A DNA stretch of 64,000 nucleotides from Yersinia mollaretii ATCC 43969 (GTDB taxonomy: Bacteria; Pseudomonadota; Gammaproteobacteria; Enterobacterales; Enterobacteriaceae), in the NCBI RefSeq assembly GCF_013282725.1, contig NZ_CP054043.1, positions 2,790,001 to 2,854,000 on the forward strand, in the 5' to 3' direction. Of the stretch, positions 1 to 9,001 are shown piece by piece. Under the pieces are notes generated by a model that was not told the origin of the DNA, ran no database searches, and was given only the letters and a program-made list of their open reading frames with translations. A program made the position numbers and the translations under genes. Positions within the stretch are counted from its first letter, which is position 1, and each line of letters opens with the position of its first letter.

Positions 1-150
1 GATACATTCACCGGCTTTTCACAAAGTGAAGACTGGAAGCAGTCACAATTAATCCCGCAGTTCAGTTATATCATCAGGTGGTTCTTTGACTACCTGCAGA
101 GCACGTCGAGTTTCTTACCGAATCAATTACCGATTCGGAGCGGCTTATGA
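1..150 (+). CDS. cvpA: CvpA, C-terminal end (partial)
   Basis: The window opens inside this gene; 49 codons are visible before a TGA. The tail (DWKQSQLIPQFSYIIRWFFD) matches the C terminus of enterobacterial CvpA, a small inner-membrane protein needed for colicin V production and for envelope homeostasis. It ends 12 bases before purF, as in E. coli, where cvpA and purF form one PurR-controlled operon. The operon promoter lies outside the window. Confidence 0.9.
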   Translation, partial: DTFTGFSQSEDWKQSQLIPQFSYIIRWFFDYLQSTSSFLPNQLPIRSGL

Positions 151-162
151 GGAAAAGACAAC

Positions 163-1680
163 ATGTGCGGTATTGTCGGTATCGCCGGTTTTTCACCGGT
201 AAACCAGTCGATTTATGATGCGCTGACGGTGCTCCAGCACCGAGGCCAGGATGCTGCGGGCATCGTTACCATTGATGCCCATAATGGGTTCCGGCTGCGT
301 AAAGCAAACGGCTTGGTGAAGGATGTATTTGAAACCCGGCATATGCTGCGCTTACAGGGGAATATGGGTATTGGCCATGTTCGTTACCCGACAGCAGGTA
401 GCTCCAGTGCTTCAGAGGCTCAGCCCTTCTACGTTAACTCACCGTTTGGCATCACCTTGGCTCATAACGGTAATCTGACTAACGCTCACCAACTGAGAAA
501 GAAATTATTCGAAGTTTCTCGCCGTCATGTGAACACCACGTCTGACTCAGAAATTCTGCTGAATATTTTTGCCAGTGAATTGGACCGTTTCCAACATTAC
601 CCGTTGGAGTCTGACAACATTTTTGCCGCTGTTGCCGCAACGCATCAGCTGATTCGTGGTGCCTATGCTTGCGTCGCGATGATTATCGGCCATGGCATGG
701 TCGCCTTCCGTGACCCTAACGGTATCCGTCCGTTGGTGATTGGTAAACGCACCTTGGTTGATGGCCGCAATGAGTACATGGTCGCTTCTGAAAGTGTGGC
801 ACTCGATACCCTTGGCTTCGAATTCCTGCGCGATGTTGCGCCGGGCGAAGCGGTGTATATCACCGAAAAAGGCCAGTTGTTCACTCGCCAGTGTGCTGAA
901 AATCCAAAATACAACCCGTGCTTGTTTGAATATGTCTATTTTGCCCGTCCAGACTCCTTTATGGACAAAATTTCGGTTTACAGTGCGCGCGTGCGCATGG
1001 GCCAGAAATTGGGCGCAAAAATTGCCAAACAGTGGGAAGACTTGGATATTGATGTGGTTATCCCTATCCCTGAAACCTCCTGCGATATCGCGCTGGAAAT
1101 TGCCCGTATTCTGGATAAGCCGTACCGCCAGGGGTTTGTGAAAAACCGCTATGTCGGCCGTACCTTCATCATGCCGGGCCAGCAAGAGCGTCGTAAATCA
1201 GTGCGCCGCAAACTGAACGCCAACCGTGCCGAGTTCCGTGATAAGAACGTATTATTGGTGGATGACTCTATCGTACGGGGTACGACATCAGAACAAATCG
1301 TCGAGATGGCACGTGAAGCTGGGGCGAAGAAAGTCTATTTTGCTTCTGCCGCTCCTGAAATTCGCTTCCCGAATGTGTACGGCATCGACATGCCTAGCGC
1401 CAATGAATTGATTGCGCATGGCCGTGAGGTGGATGAGATTCGCCAGTTGATTGGTGCCGATGCACTGATTTTCCAGGATCTTCCCGACCTGATCGAAGCC
1501 GTGCGCGAAGATAACCCCGATATTACTCAGTTTGAGTGCTCAGTCTTTAATGGCGTTTACGTCACTAAAGATGTTGATCAGAGCTATCTGGAGTATCTGG
1601 AGTCGTTACGTAACGATGATGCGCAGGCATTACGTAATCATAACGAAGCGGAAAATCTTGAGATGCATAACGAAGGGTAA
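163..1680 (+). CDS. purF: Amidophosphoribosyltransferase PurF
   Basis: Catalyses the first committed step of purine synthesis, converting PRPP and glutamine to phosphoribosylamine in the cytosol. The 505 aa product has the normal family length. It starts MCGIVGIAG, so removal of Met exposes the nucleophilic Cys of the class II glutaminase domain (about residues 2-235). The phosphoribosyltransferase domain carries the PRPP loop [14 protein letters not shown] near residues 363-376. The start is preceded by the SD-like GAGGAAA. It follows cvpA directly and is closed by an intrinsic terminator, so it is the last gene of its operon. Confidence 0.98.
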   Translation: MCGIVGIAGFSPVNQSIYDALTVLQHRGQDAAGIVTIDAHNGFRLRKANGLVKDVFETRHMLRLQGNMGIGHVRYPTAGSSSASEAQPFYVNSPFGITLAHNGNLTNAHQLRKKLFEVSRRHVNTTSDSEILLNIFASELDRFQHYPLESDNIFAAVAATHQLIRGAYACVAMIIGHGMVAFRDPNGIRPLVIGKRTLVDGRNEYMVASESVALDTLGFEFLRDVAPGEAVYITEKGQLFTRQCAENPKYNPCLFEYVYFARPDSFMDKISVYSARVRMGQKLGAKIAKQWEDLDIDVVIPIPETSCDIALEIARILDKPYRQGFVKNRYVGRTFIMPGQQERRKSVRRKLNANRAEFRDKNVLLVDDSIVRGTTSEQIVEMAREAGAKKVYFASAAPEIRFPNVYGIDMPSANELIAHGREVDEIRQLIGADALIFQDLPDLIEAVREDNPDITQFECSVFNGVYVTKDVDQSYLEYLESLRNDDAQALRNHNEAENLEMHNEG

Positions 1681-1715
1681 TACACCGTCGTTTTACTGAT
1701 AGATAAAGATGAATC

Positions 1716-1758
1716 AAAAAGGTGCAATCCGCTTTTAAACGCGGTGCACCTTTTTTTA
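1716..1758 (+). terminator. Intrinsic terminator after purF
   Basis: A GGTGCA...TGCACC stem, extended by an A-run on the left and a T-run on the right, with an internal CCGC/GCGG pair, is followed by TTTTTTTATTTT. It ends the cvpA-purF transcript and separates it from ubiX. Confidence 0.85.
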
Positions 1759-1889
1759 TTTTAGGATGCGGGGTTTTGAGATGTGGATAGCATCACTTGC
1801 TAATCCATGCCTGATACGGCAAAGTTTGCCCCTATTTGTTTATGTTATGCTTAATTTAGTAGCATAACGTCAGTGTGAGGCAGTTTTCC

Positions 1890-2462
1890 ATGAAACGACT
1901 TATTATCGGTATCAGTGGGGCCAGCGGGGCCATTTATGGCGTGCGGCTGTTACAGGTGCTGCAACATGTCGAGGGCGTGGAAACACATTTGATCATCACT
2001 AATGCTGCCCGCCAGACGCTGGCACTGGAAACGGCGTTCAGTGTCAAAGAGGTACAGGCGTTGGCAGATGTGGTGCATGATTCACGTGACATTGCCGCTT
2101 GCATCTCCTCTGGCTCATTCAAAACCCACGGCATGGTCATTTTGCCTTGTTCAATCAAAACCTTATCTGGCATTGTCCATAGTTATACCGACGGGTTATT
2201 GACCCGTGCCGCTGATGTCATCTTGAAAGAGCGCCGCCCATTGGTGCTCTGTGTTCGCGAAACCCCACTGCATTTAGGTCATTTACGGCTGATGGTGCAG
2301 GCTGCTGAATTGGGGGCGGTTATCATGCCACCGATGCCTGCATTTTATCATCGCCCACAAACCATTCAGGATATTGTTGATCAGACGGTGAATCGAATTA
2401 TCGATCAATTTGATATTGAGTTGCCTGAAGATCTTTTTGTTCGTTGGCAAGGTACAAATTAA
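1890..2462 (+). CDS. ubiX: Flavin prenyltransferase UbiX
   Basis: Makes the prenylated FMN cofactor used by the decarboxylase UbiD in ubiquinone synthesis. The N terminus MKRLIIGISGASGAIYGVRL is the classic UbiX flavoprotein start. I chose ATG 1890 over the upstream GTG at 1875 because it gives 190 aa, close to the E. coli length, and because GTGAGG at 1875-1880 serves as its ribosome binding site. The later motifs PCSIKTLSGI and the MPPMPAFY loop are intact. It sits between purF and the his transporter, as in E. coli. Confidence 0.96.
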   Translation: MKRLIIGISGASGAIYGVRLLQVLQHVEGVETHLIITNAARQTLALETAFSVKEVQALADVVHDSRDIAACISSGSFKTHGMVILPCSIKTLSGIVHSYTDGLLTRAADVILKERRPLVLCVRETPLHLGHLRLMVQAAELGAVIMPPMPAFYHRPQTIQDIVDQTVNRIIDQFDIELPEDLFVRWQGTN

Positions 2463-2496
2463 CATTCCTCACTTAATTGATACATTTGTGCAACAT

Positions 2497-2535
2497 CGCA
2501 CTGAAATGGAGCGGATTATGCACCACAATGATCCT
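2497..2535 (+). promoter_or_regulatory. Pair of NtrC-like enhancer sites upstream of hisJ
   Basis: Two stretches resemble the NtrC consensus TGCACYAWWWTGGTGCA: CGCACTGAAATGGAGCG at 2497-2513 and the weaker TGCACCACAATGATCCT at 2519-2535. Their centres are 22 bp apart (two helical turns), about 160-180 bp upstream of the start point implied by the sigma-54 promoter at 2661. That distance and phasing are typical of NtrC enhancers. The consensus is known; the assignment is inferred. Confidence 0.55.
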
Positions 2536-2660
2536 GTTGCACGATGTGTGCTGTGGCATGAATTGCGTATTTGATTTCTGTTCATGACCTGATGCCTTAA
2601 TTTAGTGGCGATCGTGCTAAGAGAGTCATGACGGAACTTGCTCTCCCTCCAGATGATTAC

Positions 2661-2676
2661 TGGCACGATTACTGCT
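2661..2676 (+). promoter_or_regulatory. Sigma-54 (-24/-12) promoter of hisJQMP
   Basis: TGGCACG-ATTA-CTGCT fits the RpoN consensus TGGCACGNNNNTTGCW, with only one departure, the first T of TTGC. The GG and GC doublets have the required spacing. The start point would fall near 2687, leaving a leader of about 85 nt before hisJ. The related argT promoter of enteric bacteria is also sigma-54/NtrC dependent, which supports the call. Confidence 0.7.
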
Positions 2677-2771
2677 AATTGATTTATGACAGCGATTAAT
2701 TTATGAAAGCTCTGGGTTGTACAGAAATCTAACGCGCTCTATGGCATCAAAAATCAATTTGAGGGTAATGT

Positions 2772-3554
2772 ATGAATAAGAAGATGTTGGTTCTTCCTTT
2801 AGTCTTAGCATTGGCTGCCGCTAGCAGTGCTTTTGCAGCGATTCCTAAAGACGTCAAAATTGGTACTGATCCCACTTATGCCCCGTTTGAATCTAAAAAT
2901 GCCAGTGGTGAACTGGTCGGTTTTGATATCGATATAGCAAAAGAGTTATGTAAACGCATTGATACTAAATGTACTTTTGTTGAAAGCGACTTTGATGCAT
3001 TAATACCTTCGCTTAAAGCTAAAAAAATCGATGCTATTATCTCCTCGCTCTCCATTACTGAAAAACGCCAAAAAGAGATTGCCTTCACCGATAAACTCTT
3101 TGCGGCCAATTCTCGTTTAATTGCTGCAAAAGGTAGCACTATTGAACCGACACTGGTGGCTTTGAAAGGCAAACGTGTTGGGGTGCTGCAAGGCTCAACT
3201 CAGGAAGCCTTTGCTAATGCCGAGTGGCAGCCAAAAGGCATTGATATTGTTGCCTATCAAAACCAAGACTTAATCTATGCTGACTTAGCTTCAGGTCGTA
3301 TTGATGCGGCTTTTCAGGATGAAGTTGCTGCTAGTGAAGGTTTCCTGAAGCAAGCGATAGGTAAAGATTATATCTTCGCCGGACCGTCAGTTAAGAATGA
3401 TCAATTCTTTGGTGTCGGGACGGGGATGGGCTTGCGTAAAGATGATACAGAATTGAAAGCCGCGTTGGATAAAGCCTTTGCAGAAATGCGCAAAGATGGC
3501 ACCTACGACACTCTCGCGAAAAAATATTTCGACTTTGATGTTTACGGCGGTTAA
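2772..3554 (+). CDS. hisJ: Histidine / basic amino acid ABC transporter, periplasmic binding protein
   Basis: Binds L-histidine, and possibly arginine, lysine and ornithine, in the periplasm and delivers it to HisQMP. The 260 aa precursor has a Sec signal peptide with cleavage after residue 22 ([10 protein letters not shown]). The mature N terminus ([22 protein letters not shown]) and C terminus ([12 protein letters not shown]) match HisJ/ArgT almost word for word. E. coli has two paralogues here, argT and hisJ; this genome has one, so it probably covers both substrate ranges. SD GAGGG lies just upstream of the ATG. Confidence 0.93.
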   Translation: MNKKMLVLPLVLALAAASSAFAAIPKDVKIGTDPTYAPFESKNASGELVGFDIDIAKELCKRIDTKCTFVESDFDALIPSLKAKKIDAIISSLSITEKRQKEIAFTDKLFAANSRLIAAKGSTIEPTLVALKGKRVGVLQGSTQEAFANAEWQPKGIDIVAYQNQDLIYADLASGRIDAAFQDEVAASEGFLKQAIGKDYIFAGPSVKNDQFFGVGTGMGLRKDDTELKAALDKAFAEMRKDGTYDTLAKKYFDFDVYGG

Positions 3555-3570
3555 TTCTCTTACCGTCATG

Positions 3571-3594
3571 GCCTCTGTCGATTTAGGCAGAGGC
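3571..3594 (+). other. Intercistronic hairpin between hisJ and hisQ
   Basis: A perfect 7 bp stem GCCTCTG/CAGAGGC with a 10 nt loop lies in the 108 bp gap. It has no long T-run. Such structures usually stabilise or partly terminate the upstream message, so that binding protein is made in excess over permease. That role is inferred. Confidence 0.5.
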
Positions 3595-3662
3595 TGCTAT
3601 TTTAGGGTAATTAACAATAGTCATTTACCAGACTCCTTACTCAGTAAAACAGGATAACCCAG

Positions 3663-4349
3663 ATGCTGGATGGATATTCGAAACTGATATTTGAGGGTGC
3701 GCTGGTAACGCTGGAGTTAGCATTGTGTTCAGTGCTGCTATCAGTGATTATCGGCCTGATGGGTGCCGGTGGAAAGTTATCATCGAATCGGCTGTTATCT
3801 GGCTTATTTGAGTGCTACACCACGCTTATTCGCGGTGTACCGGATTTAGTTTTAATGCTGCTTATCTTCTACGGTTTGCAGATAGCCCTAAATAGCATTA
3901 CTGAATCGATCGGCTTTGAACAAATTAATATTGACCCTCTCTCAGCCGGGATTATTACTCTGGGCTTTATCTATGGTGCTTATTTCACCGAAACCTTCCG
4001 TGGTGCTTATATGGCGGTTCCTGCCGGCCAAATTGAAGCTGCCAGAGCATTTGGTTTTACCTCTAGCCAGATTTTTCGCCGAATCCTATTTCCGGCCATG
4101 ATGCGCTACGCACTGCCGGGTATTGGTAATAATTGGCAAGTTATACTCAAGGCAACCGCATTGGTCTCTATTTTGGGATTAAATGATGTGGTTAAAGCGA
4201 CACAGTTGGCGGGCAAGGGCACATATCAACCCTTCTTCTTTGCTTTGGTGGCGGGTGCGGTTTATCTGATCTTCACCACGATATCAAATGGTGTATTGCT
4301 GTGGCTGGAACGGCGCTATTCCCATGGGGTGAAGAGGGCTGAACTATGA
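3663..4349 (+). CDS. hisQ: Histidine ABC transporter permease HisQ
   Basis: Inner-membrane subunit (228 aa) that pairs with HisM to form the channel. It has about five hydrophobic segments and the EAA loop (QIEAARAFGFTSSQIFRRILFP, split here by the usual conserved Gly), which docks onto the ATPase HisP. The family is the His/Glu/Gln/Arg permease branch. Its stop overlaps the hisM start in ATGA, implying translational coupling. Confidence 0.95.
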   Translation: MLDGYSKLIFEGALVTLELALCSVLLSVIIGLMGAGGKLSSNRLLSGLFECYTTLIRGVPDLVLMLLIFYGLQIALNSITESIGFEQINIDPLSAGIITLGFIYGAYFTETFRGAYMAVPAGQIEAARAFGFTSSQIFRRILFPAMMRYALPGIGNNWQVILKATALVSILGLNDVVKATQLAGKGTYQPFFFALVAGAVYLIFTTISNGVLLWLERRYSHGVKRAEL

Positions 4350-5062
4350 TTGAAATCCTGCATCAATATTGGCAAGCATTGCTCTGGAGTGATGGCTATC
4401 GGTTTACCGGAATGGCGATCACTTTATGGCTATTAATATCCTCAGTCGTGATCGGCGGGCTGCTTGCTATTCCGTTGGCGGTGGCGCGAGTGGCAGAACG
4501 GCGCTGGATTCGCTTTCCTGTCTGGATTTTTACCTATATCTTCCGTGGCACGCCACTGTATGTCCAATTATTGGTATTCTATTCTGGTATGTACAGTTTG
4601 GAGATTATCCGAGGCAATGATCTGCTTAATGCGTTCTTTCGCAGCGGGTTGAATTGCACTATTTTAGCGCTGACACTTAATACCTGTGCCTATACTACCG
4701 AGATTTTCGCCGGTGCCATTCGTTCGGTGCCACATGGCGAAATAGAAGCGGCCAGAGCTTATGGTTTCTCGCGCTTTAAAATGTATCGTTGTATTATTTT
4801 ACCTTCTGCACTGCGTATTGCCTTACCGGCCTACAGTAATGAAGTGATTTTAATGCTGCACTCTACTGCGCTGGCTTTTACGGCTACAGTGCCGGATATA
4901 CTGAAAATAGCGCGTGATATTAACGCCGCAACTTATCAGCCGTTTTATGCTTTTGGTATTGCTGCCGTACTTTATCTGATCATCTCCTTTACGCTAATTA
5001 GCCTGTTCCGCCAGGCAGAGAAACGTTGGTTGGCTCATATAAAACCGCAGGCATCGCATTAA
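4346..5062 (+). CDS. hisM: Histidine ABC transporter permease HisM
   Basis: Second membrane subunit (238 aa) of the histidine transporter. It has five predicted transmembrane spans and the EAA loop [20 protein letters not shown]. The length equals that of E. coli HisM. It overlaps hisQ by 4 bases and lies 13 bases ahead of hisP, so all three are in one message. Confidence 0.95.
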   Translation: MIEILHQYWQALLWSDGYRFTGMAITLWLLISSVVIGGLLAIPLAVARVAERRWIRFPVWIFTYIFRGTPLYVQLLVFYSGMYSLEIIRGNDLLNAFFRSGLNCTILALTLNTCAYTTEIFAGAIRSVPHGEIEAARAYGFSRFKMYRCIILPSALRIALPAYSNEVILMLHSTALAFTATVPDILKIARDINAATYQPFYAFGIAAVLYLIISFTLISLFRQAEKRWLAHIKPQASH

Positions 5063-5075
5063 GTACGGAGAAACC

Positions 5076-5915
5076 ATGATGGACACATTAGACACTATAA
5101 CTGGCACAGCAGAAACTATGACTGAAACATCAAAAACTAAAATAGCTGAAACCAAACTCGCCGTGACAGAGTTGCATAAGCATTATGGTGAACACGAGGT
5201 TTTAAAAGGCGTTTCCCTCTCGGCCAAAGCAGGGGATGTCATCTCTATTATTGGCTCTTCTGGTTCGGGGAAAAGTACTTTTTTACGCTGCATCAACTTT
5301 CTGGAAAAACCCAGCGAAGGCACGATCAGCGTCAATAATCAAAATATCCGCTTAGTACGGGATAAAGATGGGCAATTAAAAGTTTTCGATAAAAAAGAGC
5401 TGCAATTATTGCGCACCCGACTAACGATGGTATTCCAGCACTTTAATTTATGGAGCCATATGACAGTGCTGGAAAATGTCATGGAAGCGCCGATTCAAGT
5501 TTTGGGCCTGAGTAAATCAGTGGCGAAAGAGCGGGCAATCCGTTATTTGGATAAAGTCGGGATTGATGAGCGGGCGCGGGCAAAATATCCGGTGCATCTT
5601 TCTGGTGGTCAGCAGCAACGTGTCTCTATTGCACGGGCACTGGCGATGGAGCCGGATGTATTGCTGTTTGATGAGCCGACGTCGGCGCTGGACCCTGAGC
5701 TGGTCGGCGAAGTGCTGCGTATTATGCAAAAATTGGCAGAAGAGGGGAAAACCATGGTGGTGGTGACCCACGAAATGGAGTTTGCCCGCCATGTTTCCAG
5801 CCATGTCATCTTCTTGCACAAAGGGGTCATTGAAGAGGAAGGTCCGCCAGCCGAGCTTTTTGGTAACCCTAAAAGTACCCGCTTGCAGCAGTTTCTCTCT
5901 GGTGCGCTGAAATAA
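5076..5915 (+). CDS. hisP: Histidine ABC transporter ATP-binding protein HisP
   Basis: ATPase that powers uptake through HisQM. The Walker A motif GSSGSGKST is near residue 59, the signature LSGGQQQR near 175 and Walker [14 protein letters not shown] near 195; all are intact. At 279 aa it is about 22 aa longer than E. coli HisP. The extra N terminus is a Thr/Glu/Lys-rich stretch before [24 protein letters not shown] supports the start at 5076, though a later start cannot be excluded. Confidence 0.95.
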   Translation: MMDTLDTITGTAETMTETSKTKIAETKLAVTELHKHYGEHEVLKGVSLSAKAGDVISIIGSSGSGKSTFLRCINFLEKPSEGTISVNNQNIRLVRDKDGQLKVFDKKELQLLRTRLTMVFQHFNLWSHMTVLENVMEAPIQVLGLSKSVAKERAIRYLDKVGIDERARAKYPVHLSGGQQQRVSIARALAMEPDVLLFDEPTSALDPELVGEVLRIMQKLAEEGKTMVVVTHEMEFARHVSSHVIFLHKGVIEEEGPPAELFGNPKSTRLQQFLSGALK

Positions 5916-5926
5916 CGGATGACTTA

Positions 5927-6007
5927 GCGGGATAGTGATTCATCTATCCCGCGACAAATCTATTCCGCTACAAACCTATCCCGCTACAAACCCATCCGCC
6001 ACAACTT
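5927..6007. repeat. Hairpin plus four 16 bp tandem units between hisP and yfcH
   Basis: GCGGGATAG (5927-5935) and CTATCCCGC (5944-5952) form a perfect 9 bp stem. From 5944 the right arm becomes the first of four contiguous 16 bp units based on CTATCCCGCTACAAAC: 5944-5959, 5960-5975, 5976-5991 and a degenerate fourth at 5992-6007 that runs into the yfcH stop. The genes converge here, so the hairpin may end hisP transcription. Confidence 0.75.
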
Positions 6008-6914
6008 ATGCCGCAGGCTTTTTCAATACATTGCGCAGCGCTTCTTCCAGTTCGAAATAGCGAAAACCAAAACCCGCCTCTTCCAACCGTTTTGGCACCG
6101 CCCGCTGCCCACCGAGCACTAATGCCGCCGATTCACCCAGCAACAAACGAATAGCTGCCGCAGGAGTACGAATCACAGCCGGTCTATCCAGCACCTCAGC
6201 CAGTGTGGCAATAAATTGTTCGTTATGCACCGGATAAGGGGAGACCATATTGAATGGGCCGTTTAGGCCATCAGTGGTCAGTAAGAAATAGATGCCATGA
6301 ACCATATCATCGATATGTATCCATGGTAGATATTGGCGACCATCACCTATTGGCCCACCCAACCCAAGGCGCAATAGCGGTATCATTTTGGCTAATGCAC
6401 CACCATGGGGAGCTAATACGATACCGGTACGCAATAGGCAAACGCGGGTATGGGTGCTCTCAGCGGCGCGAGCCAGACTCTCCCAACGCTCACACAACTG
6501 ATAAGTAAATTCATCATGTGGCGTCTCCTCTTCTGTGACCAATGCTTGCCCTTGGTCGCCATAAAAACCCACCGCAGATGCTGAAATAAACACCGTCGGC
6601 GGCTCACTACTGGCTTTGATTAAGGCGGTCAGTTTTTCGGTTATTTGCCAGCGACTTTGGCAAAGAATCTCTTTTTGCTGTGGGGTCCAACGTTTTTCAG
6701 CAATGGGTTCACCTGCGAGATTGATCACCGCATCAAACTCATTCAGGTCATGCTTATCATCCAGTGTTGACCAACAGGTGACTTGCGAACCCAGTACATG
6801 ATCTGCCCGCCGTGGATCACGGGTGAGTGCGGTAACTTGATGTGCTTGCGACAAAAGGAAGGCGGTCAGACTGCGCCCGATGAGCCCTGTCGCTCCAGTG
6901 ATTAAAATACGCAT
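6006..6914 (-). CDS. yfcH: SDR-family epimerase-like protein YfcH
   Basis: A 302 aa extended short-chain dehydrogenase of the TIGR01777 sugar-nucleotide-epimerase-like group. The Rossmann motif [10 protein letters not shown] is at residues 6-15, the NAD site is completed by [13 protein letters not shown], and the C-terminal DUF1731 segment contains [19 protein letters not shown]. Substrate and reaction are unknown in any enterobacterium. The start has a strong SD (GGAGATGGG). It is convergent with hisP and keeps the E. coli linkage to yfcE and yfcD. Confidence 0.9.
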   Translation of the reverse strand: MRILITGATGLIGRSLTAFLLSQAHQVTALTRDPRRADHVLGSQVTCWSTLDDKHDLNEFDAVINLAGEPIAEKRWTPQQKEILCQSRWQITEKLTALIKASSEPPTVFISASAVGFYGDQGQALVTEEETPHDEFTYQLCERWESLARAAESTHTRVCLLRTGIVLAPHGGALAKMIPLLRLGLGGPIGDGRQYLPWIHIDDMVHGIYFLLTTDGLNGPFNMVSPYPVHNEQFIATLAEVLDRPAVIRTPAAAIRLLLGESAALVLGGQRAVPKRLEEAGFGFRYFELEEALRNVLKKPAA

Positions 6915-7426
6915 AGCCCATCTCCATTTATGCTCGTCATTGCCTGTTGTTCTTTCAGCTTATGTTTATCTTGCAGCATAGGTTTCTCTTTCAGCATAGA
7001 TGATTCCAGACTCTTCTCCTACGATGCTGAGCACATCCTGAGATTAATCTAAAGATAGAATCCCGCCAACCGTTGGTTTTTAGAAAATAAAAAAATAATA
7101 ACTAAACAAATCGGGGGTTCTGTCCGATTAATACAATATTGGTCCGCAGGGACTCCCTGTTTACTCGTGGCGTGGTTGCCTGTATACCTTGTTGTTTTTG
7201 AATGTTAAAAATATGTATAAGCCATACTCAAACGACTTTTAAATACTGAATGGATGAATGTCTGCTAGAGTGAGCATACTCATTTGAATGGAAGGCCGCT
7301 GATCACTTGCGAAATTGGCTGTTTTATCAATGTCGGGTATTTTATAAAAGTTAGCCGTGGCTTATAAATCCTCCGGCTGAGGTCAGGTTGTGATCTCATT
7401 GTTGCCTATACACTTTTCAGGTGCGC
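6915..7426. other. 512 bp intergenic region between yfcH and the EAL gene
   Basis: This divergent spacer holds the promoters of yfcH (minus) and of the EAL gene (plus), but I cannot assign clear -35/-10 boxes. A three-unit 18 bp tandem repeat lies at 6951-7004 near yfcH. The rest is AT-rich, without recognisable genes. Confidence 0.5.
6951..7004. repeat. Three tandem 18 bp repeats upstream of yfcH
   Basis: Contiguous units 6951-6968, 6969-6986 and 6987-7004 share the core TCTTTCAGCATAG. Read on the minus strand they form an open hexapeptide repeat ([18 protein letters not shown]) inside a 31-codon frame, 6902-6997, that overlaps the yfcH start. The repeat is seen directly; whether the frame is translated is unknown. 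Confidence 0.7.
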
Positions 7427-8119
7427 ATGAAGCTAAATATCGAAGTTAATTGTTCTTACGTATGTGAGCCCATACATAAGCAAGACGGTAGCTTATTAGC
7501 AGTCGAGCTATTAAGCCGATTTTCAGCTAAGTCGGTCGATTTATCCATTGACGTCGAACAGTTTATTAAAGAGCTCGGTGTCGATGGAAAGACTGAACTA
7601 TTCCAGGACCAGTTACGAGCAGTGAAAGCCTATAGCGATTGGTTTATTGCTAACAAAGTTCTACTGTCGATTAATATCGATTTTGACTTGGCAAGCGTGA
7701 TTGTTAGCGATGAATCAACTCGGCAGATGTTGGATGAAATGCCTTTCCTGCGGTTGGAAATAATGGAAACTTTCTCCAATTTATCCGATGGCATGAATAA
7801 CCCATTGTTACGCGAGTTGGCTGAGCGTTATCCGCTATGGTTGGATGACTTAGGCAGCGGCGGTTCCACCTTAAATGCGGTCACCGCCAATATTTTTGAA
7901 TATGTGAAGATAGATAAGCATTTCTTTTGGCAACACAACAAACATACCTTCCCGATATTGATCAATAACATCAAAAAATATTGTCTTGGGATCATTGTGG
8001 TTGGCGTTGAAAATCAAGATGAGTCGGAACAACTTAAGGGCACGAATATTGACGCAATGCAGGGCTATTTATTCCATCCCCTGACATTGGATGAGTTGGT
8101 ATCGCTACACTCGCGATAA
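7427..8119 (+). CDS. Stand-alone EAL-domain protein (PdeH/YhjH-like c-di-GMP phosphodiesterase)
   Basis: A 230 aa single-domain cytosolic protein resembling E. coli PdeH (YhjH), which hydrolyses cyclic di-GMP and favours motility. Motifs, numbered from ATG 7427: VELL (E27), INID (N83), LEIME (E111), LDDLGSG (D140, D141), VKID (K161), VVGVEN (E195) and MQGYLF (Q212). Most metal and catalytic residues remain. The usual AEGVE box reads VVGVE, so its first acidic residue is lost and activity is uncertain. ATG 7427 with AGG at 7419 is preferred to GTG 7421. A terminator follows. Confidence 0.85.
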   Translation: MKLNIEVNCSYVCEPIHKQDGSLLAVELLSRFSAKSVDLSIDVEQFIKELGVDGKTELFQDQLRAVKAYSDWFIANKVLLSINIDFDLASVIVSDESTRQMLDEMPFLRLEIMETFSNLSDGMNNPLLRELAERYPLWLDDLGSGGSTLNAVTANIFEYVKIDKHFFWQHNKHTFPILINNIKKYCLGIIVVGVENQDESEQLKGTNIDAMQGYLFHPLTLDELVSLHSR

Positions 8120-8141
8120 TGGCTTCCCCTTTTTTTATTTC

Positions 8142-8183
8142 AAATCGCGCTAGCATGGTTTTGTGCTGTGAGCGCGATTTTTT
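8142..8183 (+). terminator. Intrinsic terminator after the EAL gene
   Basis: The stem AAATCGCGCT/AGCGCGATTT, with a long loop that can itself pair AGCA with TGCT, is followed by TTTTT. It separates the EAL gene from yfcE. Confidence 0.8.
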
Positions 8184-8321
8184 GCGATAAAACATAGCGG
8201 TTATTATCGGATTAATCAGACGGATTGGATGATAGAATAGTGTCACTTTTAGCGCTCATTAAGTGCCACGGCACTCTCTGCCGCCTGATTTACTGAGATT
8301 ATGACTAGAGAAGACGATGTT

Positions 8322-8873
8322 ATGAAGTTAATGTTCGCTTCTGACCTGCATGGTTCACTGCCAGCGACCGAAAAGGTGCTGGAGATTTTTGTCCGCAGTA
8401 AAGCGCAATGGCTGGTGCTGTTGGGCGATTTACTCAATCATGGCCCGCGTAATGCGCTACCGGTGGGGTATCAACCGGCAGCCGTCGCAGAGTGCCTGAA
8501 TCTCCATAAAAACCACATTATCGCCGTGCGCGGCAACTGCGACAGCGAAGTCGATCAAATGCTTTTGCAGTTCCCTATCATGGCCAGTTGGCAGCAGATT
8601 ATTATGCCGGAAACGCGTCTATTTTTGACGCATGGTCACCTTTATCATCCCGCCGCACTTCCTCCGTTGCGTAATGGGGATATCTTGGTCTATGGTCATA
8701 CTCATCTGCCTCAGGCAGAGTGGCAGGATGAGGTGATTTGCTTTAATCCCGGCTCCGTCAGCATCCCGAAAGGGGGATATCCGGCGAGCTATGGCATGTT
8801 GGACTGCGGCGTTTTACAGGTTCTGACCCTACAAAATGACGAGCCTGTCGCCCAGTTGGCATTGAAAAAATAA
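8322..8873 (+). CDS. yfcE: Metallophosphodiesterase YfcE
   Basis: A 183 aa calcineurin-like phosphoesterase of the MJ0936 type. E. coli YfcE is a manganese-dependent phosphodiesterase on artificial substrates; the natural substrate is unknown. The metal-binding blocks are in order: DLHG (8-11), GDLLNHG, RGNCDSE, THGHLY and GHTHLP. ATG 8322 gives the canonical MKLMFASDLHGS start; an in-frame ATG at 8301 would add seven atypical residues. It is followed by yfcD, as in E. coli. Confidence 0.93.
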   Translation: MKLMFASDLHGSLPATEKVLEIFVRSKAQWLVLLGDLLNHGPRNALPVGYQPAAVAECLNLHKNHIIAVRGNCDSEVDQMLLQFPIMASWQQIIMPETRLFLTHGHLYHPAALPPLRNGDILVYGHTHLPQAEWQDEVICFNPGSVSIPKGGYPASYGMLDCGVLQVLTLQNDEPVAQLALKK

Positions 8874-9001
8874 ATAATATAAATCGTTATTTACCCCCAA
8901 TCAGGGTGCCGCTGACCAGACTGCGGCCTCAAGAAACAAGGGTAAACTCTTGATTAACAATTGCGCGCGTCTCGTCGCGCCTAGATAGAAGGTTTTAGAG
9001 G

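Noticed and set aside
547..1185. 212-codon frame opposite purF
   Set aside because: It lies entirely antisense to a highly conserved gene and follows its codon pattern; no independent support.
2554..2567. A second sigma-54-like box (TGGCATGAATTGCG) upstream of hisJ
   Set aside because: The distance between the GG and GC doublets is two bases too short for RNA polymerase with sigma-54.
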